DNA of 64,000 nucleotides from VXYL01 sp965199915 (GTDB lineage Bacteria; Pseudomonadota; Gammaproteobacteria; Pseudomonadales; Azotimanducaceae). Where the stretch lies: contig OZ241348.1 of assembly GCA_965199915.1 (NCBI GenBank), positions 4,340,001 to 4,404,000 on the forward strand, in the 5' to 3' direction. The translations under genes and the position numbers were made by a program. Below, in pieces: positions 7,430 to 16,439 of the stretch. Position 1 is the stretch's first letter, and each line of letters opens with the position of its first letter. The notes below the pieces were generated by a model. The model was not told the DNA's origin, did not search any database, and saw only the letters and a list, made by a program, of their open reading frames with translations.

Positions 7430-8785
7430 ATGGCCTTGCCGGCAAGCAACGCGTCCACCGCAACGGAACCCGCGCCAAGCGCGGACTGGATTCTCTCGCC
7501 GCGCATGTTGCTGCCCATCGCGCCGGACAACGTGGTGCGCGAAGCTGTCTCCGTGGCGCTCCGCGGCACGCGCATCGTGGCCCTCGGCGCGCCGGACGAA
7601 CTGCTCGCCCGCCACCCGAACGCCCGGCGCTTGCCCCTCCCGGACCACTTGCTGATGCCCGGCCTCGTCAACGCGCACGGCCATTTGGCGATGACGCTGC
7701 TGCGCGGCCTCGGCGAGGGCCAGCCGCTCAAGACGTGGCTGGAGGACACCGTCTGGCCCTTGGAAGCGCGCTGGGTCGGCCCCGCCTTCGTGCGCGACGG
7801 CACCCGCTTGGCGGTGGCGGAAATGCTGGCATCCGGCACCACGGCGGCGGCGGACATGTACTACTTTCCCGACGAAGCCGCCGAAATCTGCCAAGCGGCG
7901 GGCTTCCGTTTGCAGGTGGCGTTTCCCATCGTGGAGTTGCGCAACGCCTACGCAAGCGGTGCCGACGAGTGTTTCGCCAAAGGTCTCGCCCTGCACGACC
8001 GCGTTCGCGGCGAGGACTTGGTGACCACCTGCTTCGGCCCGCACTCCGGCTACGCCGTGCAGCGCAAGAGCTTGGAGCGGGTGGCGATGCTGGCGGACGA
8101 GTTGGACATCGGCGTGCAGACGCATCTGCACGAGACCGCCGAGGAGGTGGCCGACGCGCGGCGCACGGCCGGCGTGACCTGGCTGCGCCTGCTCGACGGC
8201 ATCGGCCTGCTGAACGAAAGCCTGCAAGCGGTACACATGACCGCGGTGACGGACGACGACATCGCGCTGGTGGCCGAGCGCGGCGCGCGCGTTGTCCACT
8301 GCCCGCACTCCAACATGAAGCTGGCAAGCGGCGCCTGCCCCGTGCCCCGGTTCTCGGCCGCCGGCGTTCGCGTTGGCCTCGGCACGGACGGGGCCGCCTC
8401 CAACAACAGCCTGGACATGTTCGCGGAAGCGCGTTTGGCGGCGCTTCTGGCCAAGCACGCCGGCGGCGACCCCACCGCCTTGGGCGCCGCCCAGACGCTG
8501 GCCTTGGCCACCATCGGCGGCGCCCGCGCCCTCGGCCTCGAGCACAAGGTGGGCAGCGTGGAGGTGGGCAAACAGGCGGATCTGATCGCCATCGACCTGC
8601 GGCACCCGTCCATGCAGCCACTGCACGACGCGCAGGCGCAGCTCGTCCACAGCGGCGCCGGCCCGCGTGTGACCCACACTTTCGTGGCCGGGCGGCTGCT
8701 CTACGAAAACGGCGCCTACCACACCCTCGACATCGACGAGACGCTGCGCCAAGCCGAGCAATGGCGCCGGGAGCTTCAAACATGA
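7430..8785 (+). CDS. mtaD: TRZ/ATZ-family amidohydrolase, probable S-adenosylhomocysteine / 5'-methylthioadenosine deaminase
   Basis: 451 residues. Amidohydrolase metal site: MPGLVNAHGHLAM (HxH), VQTHLHETAEE, AVHMTA and LGTDGAASNN, in the expected order and spacing of the MtaD/SAH deaminase branch. It deaminates SAH or MTA to the inosyl products in the cytoplasm, clearing a methyltransferase inhibitor. The stop overlaps the ubiG start (ATGA at 8782-8785). The mtaD-ubiG arrangement is conserved in Pseudomonas and relatives and makes sense because UbiG produces SAH. A start at the ATG at 7430 gives a normal length. Confidence 0.85.
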   Translation: MALPASNASTATEPAPSADWILSPRMLLPIAPDNVVREAVSVALRGTRIVALGAPDELLARHPNARRLPLPDHLLMPGLVNAHGHLAMTLLRGLGEGQPLKTWLEDTVWPLEARWVGPAFVRDGTRLAVAEMLASGTTAAADMYYFPDEAAEICQAAGFRLQVAFPIVELRNAYASGADECFAKGLALHDRVRGEDLVTTCFGPHSGYAVQRKSLERVAMLADELDIGVQTHLHETAEEVADARRTAGVTWLRLLDGIGLLNESLQAVHMTAVTDDDIALVAERGARVVHCPHSNMKLASGACPVPRFSAAGVRVGLGTDGAASNNSLDMFAEARLAALLAKHAGGDPTALGAAQTLALATIGGARALGLEHKVGSVEVGKQADLIAIDLRHPSMQPLHDAQAQLVHSGAGPRVTHTFVAGRLLYENGAYHTLDIDETLRQAEQWRRELQT

Positions 8786-9522
8786 TCAACGCGGACCCGC
8801 AAGAGGTCGCCAAGTTCGAGGCGCTGGCCGATCAGTGGTGGGATTCGAACGGCGATTTCAAGCCGCTGCACGACATCAACGGCCCGCGCGTGGAATACAT
8901 CCGCGCCCGCTGCGCGCTGGAGGGACGGAGCGCGCTCGATGTCGGCTGCGGCGGCGGGCTGCTCACCGAAGCGCTTGCTGGTTTGGGCGCGAAGGTCACC
9001 GGCATCGACGCCGGCGAAGCCCCTTTGGCGGTGGCGCGGCTGCACGCCGCCGAGCGAGGCGTCGCCGACAAGGTCGACTACGTTGCGGGAACGGCGGAAT
9101 CGTTCCTCGCCGACGCGCCGGGCGCTTTCGACGTGGTGACCTGCATGGAAACCTTGGAACACGTTCCCGACGTGCCGAGCGCGGTAAGGGCGCTGGCCGC
9201 GCACGCCGCGCCCGGCGGCGATGTGTTCCTCGCCACCATCAACCGCACCGCCAAAGCGTTCGCCCTCGCCATCGTGGGCGCGGAACATCTGCTGCGCATC
9301 CTGCCGAAGGGCACCCACCGCTACGAAGATCTGATCCGCCCTTCCGAACTCGCCCGCGCCTGCCGCGACGCTGGACTGGTGGTGGCGGACATCGTGGGCG
9401 TCACCTACAATCCGTTCACCCGCCGCTGCCGCTTCGGCCGCGACGTGGGTGTGAACTACATGCTGCACGCGAGGAAGCCGGAGATCGCCGACGAAAGCGG
9501 CACGTCGCGTGGAGCGGCTTGA
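8782..9522 (+). CDS. ubiG: Ubiquinone biosynthesis O-methyltransferase
   Basis: 246 residues, typical length. The SAM-binding motif is LDVGCGGGLLTEALA (near residue 50), with METLEHVPD as motif post-I and the family-specific INRTAKAFALAIVGAEHL and LPKGTHRYEDLIRPSEL blocks. It performs both O-methylation steps of ubiquinone synthesis at the inner membrane surface. It is translationally coupled to mtaD by a 4-nt overlap. The C-terminus ends a little past the usual LHARKP, with a short polar tail. Confidence 0.93.
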   Translation: MINADPQEVAKFEALADQWWDSNGDFKPLHDINGPRVEYIRARCALEGRSALDVGCGGGLLTEALAGLGAKVTGIDAGEAPLAVARLHAAERGVADKVDYVAGTAESFLADAPGAFDVVTCMETLEHVPDVPSAVRALAAHAAPGGDVFLATINRTAKAFALAIVGAEHLLRILPKGTHRYEDLIRPSELARACRDAGLVVADIVGVTYNPFTRRCRFGRDVGVNYMLHARKPEIADESGTSRGAA

Positions 9523-9556
9523 CGCTCTCGGCGTCCTGCGGCTACCGTTTGGCGGC

Positions 9557-9847
9557 ATGAACAATCCCGCAAACCGCCCGCCGCCGGGGCGCAAGGCCAG
9601 TGCGCGAGACCGCGCGTATTTTCAACGCCTTGGCGAGTTGGAGGCCACCGTGCCGAAGTGCGGCTCGCGCCCGCCGCGGCACCTTCGCGACGTGTTGGAG
9701 GAACTTGGCAAACATCGGGCGCAATGGCCGATGCCGCCGGCTGGCGACGACTTGGCGGAACACTTGGCCGAGCGCCAAGCCTTGATGAGGCGACCGAATG
9801 CCGAATCCAGCGCCTGCGCAACCAAATCCGCGAGGAGTCGTGAGTAA
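9557..9847 (+). CDS. Small hypothetical protein between ubiG and the S41 protease
   Basis: 96 residues starting at ATG 9557, 34 bases after ubiG. Charged and helical in character (ELEATVPKCGSRPPRHLRDVLEELGKH), with no membrane segment and no recognised family. It overlaps the start region of the S41 protease gene by 8 to 50 nt depending on the start of that gene, which favours a real member of the mtaD-ubiG-ctp transcription unit. The upstream part of the frame (from 9509) overlaps ubiG and is not needed. Confidence 0.5.
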   Translation: MNNPANRPPPGRKASARDRAYFQRLGELEATVPKCGSRPPRHLRDVLEELGKHRAQWPMPPAGDDLAEHLAERQALMRRPNAESSACATKSARSRE

Positions 9848-11183
9848 TCAGGACCATTCGCAAACGAGCGGAGCGCGGGAAACCGCCCGTCGTCGATTCG
9901 CTCTCGGCAAGGCGCGGGCGATGGTGCTCTGGGCGGTCGCGGGAAGCATGGGCGCGGGCGTCTGCTTAGGTGTGCTCGCCTACTGGGCGACCAACTCCGA
10001 GCGCGAGATCGCGAACGCGCTGCTGCGCGCGGTGGTGCGGCAAGTGGAGAACAACTACGTCGAGACGGTGCCGCGCGCGCGCCTCGTGGACGACGCCATT
10101 CGCGGCATTCTCGCCAACCTGGACGACCACTCCATGCTGCTCGACGAGCACGCGCTCACCCGCATGCAGGAACAGGCCGCGGGCGGCTTTGGCGGCGTTG
10201 GTGTGGAGCTTGGCGTGGTGGAAGGCCACCTGACCGTCATCGAACCACTGCCGGACACGCCCGCGGCGCGCGCTGGGATTCTGGCTGGCGACCGTCTGCT
10301 GGAGGTGGACCACCGCCCGGTGCGACGCCTCGGCGACGCGTCGCGCGCACTGCGCGGGCGCCCGGACACGAATGTGCATGTGCGCGTTCACCGCCTTCCC
10401 GCACCGGCAACCGCCGGCACCCGACAACGCCCGGAGGGTGTTGCGCAAGAGGACGCGCGCTCCGAACAAACGTCCGGCGATGCTCCGGCCACGCCTGCCG
10501 AGGAGCGCCGCTTGGATTTCGACATCACCCGCGCCCTGATCGCGTTGTCGAGCGTGCGCGGGCGCCTGTTGATGCCCGGCTACGGCTATCTGCGCATTCT
10601 GGAATTCAACGAGCACACCGAGGACGACCTCGCCGACGCCCTAACCGACCTCGCCGCCGAAGGCCCGCTGGACGGCTTGGTGATGGATCTGCGCGACAAC
10701 CCCGGCGGGTTGCTTGCTGCTTCGGTGGCGGTGGCGGACGCGTTCCTGGACAGCGGCGTCATCGTGTCCATCGCCGGTCGCGCGGCCGAGGAGGCGCAAG
10801 AGTTCGCTGCCGATTCCGAAACGCACGCGGAAGCGGAAGATGTCGCGTTGGCGGTGCTGGTCAACCAAGGTTCCGCCTCCGGGGCGGAGATCGTGGCGAG
10901 CGCGTTGCAGCATTACGGACGCGCCATCGTGATCGGAACCGAGAGCTACGGCAAAGGCTCCGTGCAATCCATCATGCACTTCGCAGGCATTTCCGAGAAG
11001 GCGAGGCGGGCGCTGAAGCTCACCACCGCCCGCTATTTCACGCCGGCCGGGCAATCCTTGGACAACGCGGGCGTCATTCCCGACATCGCGGTGCCGCCGC
11101 TGGCGGACGAACGCGCCGAGGACTACGCACTGCGCCTGCTCGCCGAGGCGGTCGCGCATTTCCAACGAGGGAGGGCGGGTTGA
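9798..11183 (+). CDS. S41-family C-terminal processing peptidase (CtpA/Prc type)
   Basis: 461 residues. One N-terminal transmembrane anchor (MVLWAVAGSMGAGVCLGVLAYW), so the catalytic part faces the periplasm. A PDZ domain follows (GGVGVELGVVEGHLTVIEPL then RAGILAGDRLLEVD), then the S41 core: MDLRDNPGGLL, NQGSASGAEIV with the serine nucleophile, and GTESYGKGSVQS with the general-base lysine. Family role: trimming C-termini of envelope proteins. An acidic/Pro-rich insert of ~50 residues lies between PDZ and core (RQRPEGVAQEDARSEQTSGD). The start is uncertain: ATG 9798 overlaps the previous ORF by 50 nt, while GTG 9840 overlaps it by 8 and leaves a shorter N-tail. Confidence 0.88.
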   Translation: MPNPAPAQPNPRGVVSNQDHSQTSGARETARRRFALGKARAMVLWAVAGSMGAGVCLGVLAYWATNSEREIANALLRAVVRQVENNYVETVPRARLVDDAIRGILANLDDHSMLLDEHALTRMQEQAAGGFGGVGVELGVVEGHLTVIEPLPDTPAARAGILAGDRLLEVDHRPVRRLGDASRALRGRPDTNVHVRVHRLPAPATAGTRQRPEGVAQEDARSEQTSGDAPATPAEERRLDFDITRALIALSSVRGRLLMPGYGYLRILEFNEHTEDDLADALTDLAAEGPLDGLVMDLRDNPGGLLAASVAVADAFLDSGVIVSIAGRAAEEAQEFAADSETHAEAEDVALAVLVNQGSASGAEIVASALQHYGRAIVIGTESYGKGSVQSIMHFAGISEKARRALKLTTARYFTPAGQSLDNAGVIPDIAVPPLADERAEDYALRLLAEAVAHFQRGRAG

Positions 11184-11377
11184 ACGGAGCACGTTCGTTT
11201 TGCTGCGCACACCCGGACTTCGTTCGTGGCTCAGCGTAGCATTGCCCGTGGTCGACGGTGTACACTGACGAGGCGTCGATCTACAGGGGATTGCCGAATA
11301 ACCATGAGGCCGTCAGGCATTCCGTGGGCAAGTTCGTCCGCGGATGTAGACGAGGACCTAGCGCATAGGAACCCGCA

Positions 11378-12406
11378 ATGAACGGAAACACACAACAGGT
11401 ACTAGATCCGCCAGCCATAATAGGCCCCGAGAGGCAGTTGGATATCTACATCCAATGCGATCTTCTTGACGTGTTGATAAACAACGACAACGGCATGCTC
11501 AATGATCTTGTTCTTCGCTCATTCAACACATATTGTTCCACTGGGTGGGCATCTTTCGTCGTTGCCCTCCGCCTTCATGAACAGTTAGCAAAAATGACAA
11601 CTCCGTCACTTGACCCAAGAAAGGACATCGGTCACGATCTTACAAAATGGCATGATGCGGTACAGATGAATAGAGGTGGTCGGTTTAGCGACGACGATGA
11701 GTTCGTCAGCGGAATGAACAGAGGATACGCATGGTGGAATGCGATCTTTCAAAGCCCTTGGAGTACATATCGTGAGTTACTCGATCGTACTAAAAACTCC
11801 AGAGGAAATCAAAAAGCATATTCACTACTAGAGCCGGACGAAGAACATTCTAAAATACATCCCTTGCTCCCATTAGCACTCGCGGACGCAACGAGAATGT
11901 TGTCTGGGCAACTTGACCAGAGAGGACGTGGCGTCAGGGTTGTTGATACAACTCCGGGGCATCTGCGGCAGACAATTAGTCGCACGTTCGTTGATAACGC
12001 TGGGATCAATCTAGATATCGATCAAATTAATCGTATTATTAAACGCGTAGGCTATCTCGTTCTGTGGTCTCGCGTGTTCAATCTGTTGAAGTCGTGCAAA
12101 CGAACCGTGGGTGACAGAGCATCGTTCGAAATAAAGTATCGGGATGGTTCTAGTAGAATTGTTAAGGGGGAGCGTCCGTCGCAAGGATGTTACGGCTACC
12201 ACGATAGCGGAATAGCTAAATTGATGGAGACGTTCGGGACCGAGGAATTGGCGGGTGCCCATTTGGATGTGGCGACGGTTTTGGCCAACACGCGAGATTG
12301 GCGTTTGCAGAATTTCATCAAGTGCTCAGAATATCGAGAGCTGGCTATGGTCGATGGTGTCCTCACGGACACGACAAAAGGTAATTGGCGACGTGGGCGC
12401 GTCTAA
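11378..12406 (+). CDS. Unknown protein, AT-richer accessory gene
   Basis: 342 residues, not recognised. No signal peptide, no membrane helix, no nuclease or ATPase motif I can name; charged, with several Trp-rich stretches (RGYAWWNAIFQSPWSTY) and a C-terminal segment with YRDGSSRIVKGERPSQGCYGY. Codon use and composition are clearly AT-richer than the flanking ctp and his genes, which suggests horizontal acquisition. It is convergent with a truncated DNA methyltransferase 25 bases downstream, so both may be pieces of one imported restriction or defence cluster. The preceding 194 bases are non-coding and probably hold its promoter. Confidence 0.6.
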   Translation: MNGNTQQVLDPPAIIGPERQLDIYIQCDLLDVLINNDNGMLNDLVLRSFNTYCSTGWASFVVALRLHEQLAKMTTPSLDPRKDIGHDLTKWHDAVQMNRGGRFSDDDEFVSGMNRGYAWWNAIFQSPWSTYRELLDRTKNSRGNQKAYSLLEPDEEHSKIHPLLPLALADATRMLSGQLDQRGRGVRVVDTTPGHLRQTISRTFVDNAGINLDIDQINRIIKRVGYLVLWSRVFNLLKSCKRTVGDRASFEIKYRDGSSRIVKGERPSQGCYGYHDSGIAKLMETFGTEELAGAHLDVATVLANTRDWRLQNFIKCSEYRELAMVDGVLTDTTKGNWRRGRV

Positions 12407-12431
12407 ATCGAGTAATGGTGTGTTCTTGCGG

Positions 12432-13175
12432 CTATTGTCCGGTGAGGATGTCCCGTTGCATGGCCTTGCCGGTGTAGGGGTCGGCCAGCGGCGGCAGTTT
12501 TGGCTCCCTGTCGTCAAAGTGCTCGGCGATGCTCCATAACTGCACCCTCGGGTACGTGTTCGCACCGATCTTGAAACTGCCCGCCTTGGACGCCTCAGCT
12601 TTTGCGCTCCGGGAAGTTACCTTGTCGAGCGTGATGTAGATGCCGAGGGCCGCCTTGTCGCGGTTCACGGTGTGCAGGAAATCGCGTAGCTGGCTTAGGC
12701 TGAACTTGCCTCCTTTGACTTGCGCCAGCACCAATGCGTTTCCGTTCGTGCTTTCATAGACGCGGCCGCGGCCGTCGACGCCGCCGTCAGCCACCTGTTT
12801 GCTGTTCGGCGCGATGCCGGGGATGCGCGACACCGCCCACTTCTCGAACTCGAACGGGGCGGAACGGGCCATCGTTCTTGCCGTTTCGACATCAACGGGA
12901 ACGCCGTGAACCGGAATCCGGCTGTCTCGGAGACGGCGGTTTTTCACGAGGTCGATGGCAAAAGGCGAGATGTCAATACCTACCCAACGTCGACCGAGAC
13001 GATCTGCCGCGTCAATGGTCGTGCCGCAGCCGCAGAACGGATCTAATATCAGGGCTTCCTCGTCACTGCTCGCCTTGATGATGCGTTCGAGCAAGGCCAA
13101 CGGCTTTTGGGTTGGGTAGCCAAGGCGCTCTGAACTGGTTCTTCCAACCATGCCGATCTCCCAAAAGTCCTTCAT
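12432..13175 (-). pseudogene. Truncated site-specific DNA methyltransferase with C-terminal restriction-like domain
   Basis: The 247 residues retain only the last third of an N6/N4 DNA methyltransferase: ERLGYPTQKPLALLERII then LDPFCGCGTTIDAA (SAM-binding FxGxG-type motif I). A C-terminal nuclease-like module follows, with GVDGRGRVYE and LAQVKGGKFSL (Asp...QxK arrangement), which in full-length relatives follows the methylase. The DPPY catalytic motif and target-recognition part that should precede are gone: an in-frame stop lies 7 codons upstream of the ATG at 13175 and nothing homologous is seen up to hisA. It probably cannot methylate. The nuclease-like module could still fold. Remnant of a restriction-modification locus. 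Confidence 0.7.
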
Positions 13176-13353
13176 GCCGACTATCGTACCAACCTAATTC
13201 ATCCTCGTATTCCTTAACGCCTCGAAAGCGATAGGGTTTCAATCCTCTGTTATAGGATTCGGCATGTCGGGCCAAGCGGTTTCGTTCCCGACCGGCAGGT
13301 ACCTGCAACGCGAGGCGGCCCTGCGGTCGTTTCGGCGGCGCTTGCCGCCGGCG

Positions 13354-14085
13354 TCAGGCGTCCAAGAGACGTTGACCGGATGCGAAATCCAGCGTGCCTT
13401 GATACAGCGCCGCCCCGCTGATCGCCCCTAGCAGCTTCTCATCGGCCAAGGCGGCCGATTTCAAGGCGCGCAAGTCCGCCAAGTTCTTCACGCCGCCGGA
13501 GGCGATCACCGGCACTGGCGACGCTGCCGCCAAACGGCTGGTGGCCGCGACGTTGACGCCGCGCAACATCCCGTCCCGGGCAATGTCCGTGTAGACGATG
13601 GCGAAGATGTCGGCGGCGATATCCGCGGCGAAGCGCACGGCGTCCACCGCGCTGGTCTCGGTCCAGCCGTGGGTGGCGAGGCGGCCGTCCCGCGCGTCGA
13701 GGCCGAGGATGACGCGCCCCGGCCACCGCGCCGCCAAGCCGCTCAGAAACGACGGTTCCTCCACGGCCCGCGTGCCGACGACGACTTCGCTGGCCCCAAC
13801 GTCCACATACGCCTGCATGGCGGCGGCGTCGCGCACCCCGCCGCCCACCTGCACCGGAACCTCTCCGGCCGCCACCACGATGGCTTCCACCAAGCGCTCG
13901 TTCACCGGCGCTCCGGCGAACGCGCCGTCCAAATCCACCACGTGCAAGCGGCGCGCGCCGGCGTCCACCCAGCGCTTCGCCGTGCCGGCCGGGTCGTCCG
14001 AGTAGACGGACGCCGAATCCGCCACGCCTTGGCGCAAGCGCACGCAGCGACCGTGCTGGATGTCGATGGCGGGTATGAGCAGCAA
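13354..14085 (-). CDS. hisA: Phosphoribosylformimino-5-aminoimidazole carboxamide ribotide isomerase
   Basis: 243 residues, full-length TIM barrel: starts MLLIPAIDIQHGRCVRL with the catalytic Asp8, has VQVGGGVRD and VVVGTRAVE for phosphate binding, the second catalytic Asp in YTDIARDGML, and the C-terminal VIASGGVKNL and GAISGAALYQGTL. It catalyses the Amadori isomerisation of ProFAR to PRFAR in histidine synthesis. It follows hisB by 27 bases. hisH and hisF, normal partners in this cluster, are absent here. A 3'-truncated second copy lies at 19085-19597, so this is the functional one. Confidence 0.95.
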   Translation of the reverse strand: MLLIPAIDIQHGRCVRLRQGVADSASVYSDDPAGTAKRWVDAGARRLHVVDLDGAFAGAPVNERLVEAIVVAAGEVPVQVGGGVRDAAAMQAYVDVGASEVVVGTRAVEEPSFLSGLAARWPGRVILGLDARDGRLATHGWTETSAVDAVRFAADIAADIFAIVYTDIARDGMLRGVNVAATSRLAAASPVPVIASGGVKNLADLRALKSAALADEKLLGAISGAALYQGTLDFASGQRLLDA

Positions 14086-15075
14086 GCGGCGGGCCTTGGC
14101 AGGCCGTGGAACCTACAGCGCGCCCTTGGTGGAGGGCGCGTCCGGCGTGCGCGGATCCCGCGCCAACGCCATCCGCAACGCGCGGCCAAACGCCTTGAAC
14201 ACGGTCTCCGCTTGGTGGTGCGCGTTTGTTCCCTTGAGGTTGTCCAGATGCAGCGTGACGTGGGCGTGGTTCACGAACCCTTGGAAAAACTCGCGCAGCA
14301 GGTCCACATCGAAGTCGCCCACCCGGGCGCGCTGGAAGTTCACCGCGTAGGCGAGGCCGGGCCGCCCGGAAAAGTCCACAACCGCCCGCGACAACGCCTC
14401 GTCGAGCGGCACGTAGGCGTGGCCGTAGCGTTGAATGCCCTTCTTCTCGCCCACCGCGACAGCGACGGCTTGACCGAAGACGATGCCGACATCCTCCACC
14501 GTGTGGTGCGCGTCCACGGCCAAGTCGCCTTGCGCCCGCACACGCAGATCCATGCGTCCGTGGCGGGCCACCTGGTGCAGCATGTGTTCGAAGAACGGGA
14601 TGCCGGTGTGCAAGTCCGCTTCGCCGCCGCCGTCCAAATCCACTTCGACCGCGATGCGCGTTTCCAACGTTTCGCGGCTGCGGCAGGCGGTGCGGTGCTT
14701 CATCCGCGCAGTATAACGCTCCGCGTTAGCCCAAGCGGGCTTTCAAGCTGCCGTAGGGAAGAAAGCGGTTGGTGCTCACCGAGCGGATCCACGGCGTCAG
14801 CGAGGACGGATAGTCGCCCCGCTCGCGCAGCAGGCGCGCAATCGGTATCACCGGAGACCGCGCACCCGCCTCGCAGCCCGGCAACCGCATCTCGGCGAGC
14901 GTGAGCACCCGCAGCCAAGCCAGCAAGGTGGCGGAATCCCGACCGTCGAACAGGCGCGCGCAGGCCTCTCCGCCGGCGTTGATCACCTCGCGGATGCGGG
15001 CCACTGCCGCCGTCCTGGCCCAAGTCGTCCACCGCCACGCGAGCCGCCGCGTTCAACGCACGCGCGTGGTCGTCG
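13701..15075. repeat. Segmental duplication, copy 1 (hyp-hisB-hisA)
   Basis: About 1.37 kb that matches 19211-20592 at very high identity by eye (a few differences per 100 bases). It contains the 5' half of hisA, all of hisB and most of the upstream hypothetical gene. In this copy hisA and hisB are intact and the hypothetical gene is frameshifted; the other copy shows the opposite pattern. Confidence 0.92.
14113..14703 (-). CDS. hisB: Imidazoleglycerol-phosphate dehydratase (intact copy)
   Basis: 196 residues, monofunctional HisB. The Mn-binding repeats are plain: FFEHMLHQVARHGRMDL, DAHHTVEDVGIVFGQA and NAHHQAETVFKAFGRAL. It dehydrates imidazole glycerol phosphate in the cytoplasm. Start ATG at 14703. 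It lies directly upstream of hisA, without the hisH that usually sits between them. The second copy at 19625-20215 differs by a nonsense mutation, so this is the copy that supplies the enzyme. Confidence 0.95.
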   Translation of the reverse strand: MKHRTACRSRETLETRIAVEVDLDGGGEADLHTGIPFFEHMLHQVARHGRMDLRVRAQGDLAVDAHHTVEDVGIVFGQAVAVAVGEKKGIQRYGHAYVPLDEALSRAVVDFSGRPGLAYAVNFQRARVGDFDVDLLREFFQGFVNHAHVTLHLDNLKGTNAHHQAETVFKAFGRALRMALARDPRTPDAPSTKGAL

Positions 15076-15110
15076 CCAAGCGTCTTGTGGGCCCTTGGCG
15101 AGCGCGCCGA
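14726..15110 (-). pseudogene. Frameshifted copy of the conserved hypothetical gene upstream of hisB
   Basis: The last ~92 codons match the protein of 20238-20633 (MARIREVINAGGEACARLF here, VARIREVINAGGDACASLF there), but at about base 15010 this copy lacks two bases (CCGCCGTCCTGG against CCGCCGCGTCCTGA), so the N-terminal third is out of frame. The homology ends near 15075, losing the original start region. Translation could begin at an in-frame ATG at about 15004, giving a truncated product. Confidence 0.7.
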
Positions 15111-15267
15111 GCGGCGGCGAAGGTTCTGGAGAATCGTCCTTAGGCGTCTCGCTCCTATAACTGCTACGATGGAGGTCTTCGGCAAGGAGGCTCGATGGTC
15201 ATGAAACGCCTTAGCGCAGAACCGTCGTCGCGCCAACGGTCATGGTGTGTGTGACGCTCATCTAAAA

Positions 15268-16233
15268 TTAGCTCTCCTCCGCAATGTTTGTCTCGACAAG
15301 AGTCGGTCCGTCGAACAGACAATCAATCCTGTACTTCAGCTCCAGATTAAAGGCGTTCTTCGCGGAGAAGGTTGAGACGACACGAGCGCGCCCAGACACA
15401 TGCGGCATATAGGCCAATTCCCATGTGCGGGAGAATTCAACTGTTGATGGATGAATTGCAGCCTGCTTTGCGGCGGCTTCGCAAGCGTCAACGGCCGCCG
15501 TCTTCTTCAGAGGCTTCTTAGCGACCAACGATCGACCGGCTTGGACATCAGTGGGACGGAACCAGACGTTGAAAGCACTTGTACCAGACCCACATGTGAT
15601 AAAGAACACAGGATCGCCGAGCTTGCTGCGAGACGGCGATTTAGCTACCGAGTGAGTATCGATCTGACTGCAATTCCGATTTTCGCGCACAATTTGATTC
15701 ACAGTAGCGATGATTTGGGCTTTGAATGGCGATGTGTCGCCATCCCAATAGAAGTCGTCCTCGACATAGATGCGACGGCCCGCGGTACGCTGTATTTCCC
15801 GCAAGGCTTCATTCGGAACCCAGCCCTTGACGTGGATGAGCCAATCTGGTGTGACAATCTGAACCTCGGTCCAATTGGCTTGTGCGCATAGACGGCGCAC
15901 GGTCGTCGAGTTGTCAATCTGGTGGAAGTGGGCTCCGCCCAGTATGCGCGAGGCCTTTTCGTTCTTGATTTTGGATGCGTTGACAGTTGGTGACGCATGT
16001 AGATCGTGGCTGCCTGTGACTGCCACCACGTCCATCAACACAAGGCCGCCATCGCCGCAAGGCTTGGGGATGCTACTCGCGACCTTCGCTTCGAGAGCGA
16101 GCGCAGATTGCTTCTGGCTGCCTCCTCCAATATGCTCTTGGGCAGCGGGCGTGGGGTGTTCACGACCGCGAGCGGTCAGTCCTACGCACACGCCGAGGAC
16201 CGCAACGCAGGTGAGGTGAAACAACAAACGCAT
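15268..16233 (-). CDS. Exported protein with an SH3-like domain
   Basis: 321 residues from the ATG at 16233, which has GAGGGAC just upstream; the in-frame extension to 16275 is unlikely. A signal peptide is visible (MRLLFHLTCVAVLGVCVGLTA). A bacterial SH3-type segment follows at residues ~85-145 (NASKIKNEKASRILGGAHF through GWVPNEAL), and the C-terminal half has AACEAAKQ-like helix and paired cysteines (CGDGG, CSQ, CGSG, CEAA, CLFDG), consistent with a periplasmic location. Family function unknown. Composition is lower in GC than the his genes. It lies in the foreign-looking stretch between the two his copies. Confidence 0.7.
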   Translation of the reverse strand: MRLLFHLTCVAVLGVCVGLTARGREHPTPAAQEHIGGGSQKQSALALEAKVASSIPKPCGDGGLVLMDVVAVTGSHDLHASPTVNASKIKNEKASRILGGAHFHQIDNSTTVRRLCAQANWTEVQIVTPDWLIHVKGWVPNEALREIQRTAGRRIYVEDDFYWDGDTSPFKAQIIATVNQIVRENRNCSQIDTHSVAKSPSRSKLGDPVFFITCGSGTSAFNVWFRPTDVQAGRSLVAKKPLKKTAAVDACEAAAKQAAIHPSTVEFSRTWELAYMPHVSGRARVVSTFSAKNAFNLELKYRIDCLFDGPTLVETNIAEES

Positions 16234-16439
16234 AGGGTGTCCCTCGCAGAAGGTGCGGGCATCGTATGACATCAACTGGATGACGTCAATGCCACCCGCA
16301 GGACGAGCAGGACGATGCGGTTCCGCATTATGCTTGCTCGCCTAGAGTCGTTCGTCGACGCACGACCCTTGAACATTAAAGCGGTGCCGATGGGCTCCGT
16401 CTGGCGCACCCAACGCGCCCGAACAAAGGCTGGCGGCAG

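Noticed and set aside
7310..8779. 489-codon open frame on the minus strand
   Set aside because: Shadow of mtaD; low-complexity His/Gln/Arg composition.
12407..12431. Terminator between the convergent genes
   Set aside because: Only 25 bases with no convincing hairpin and T-run.
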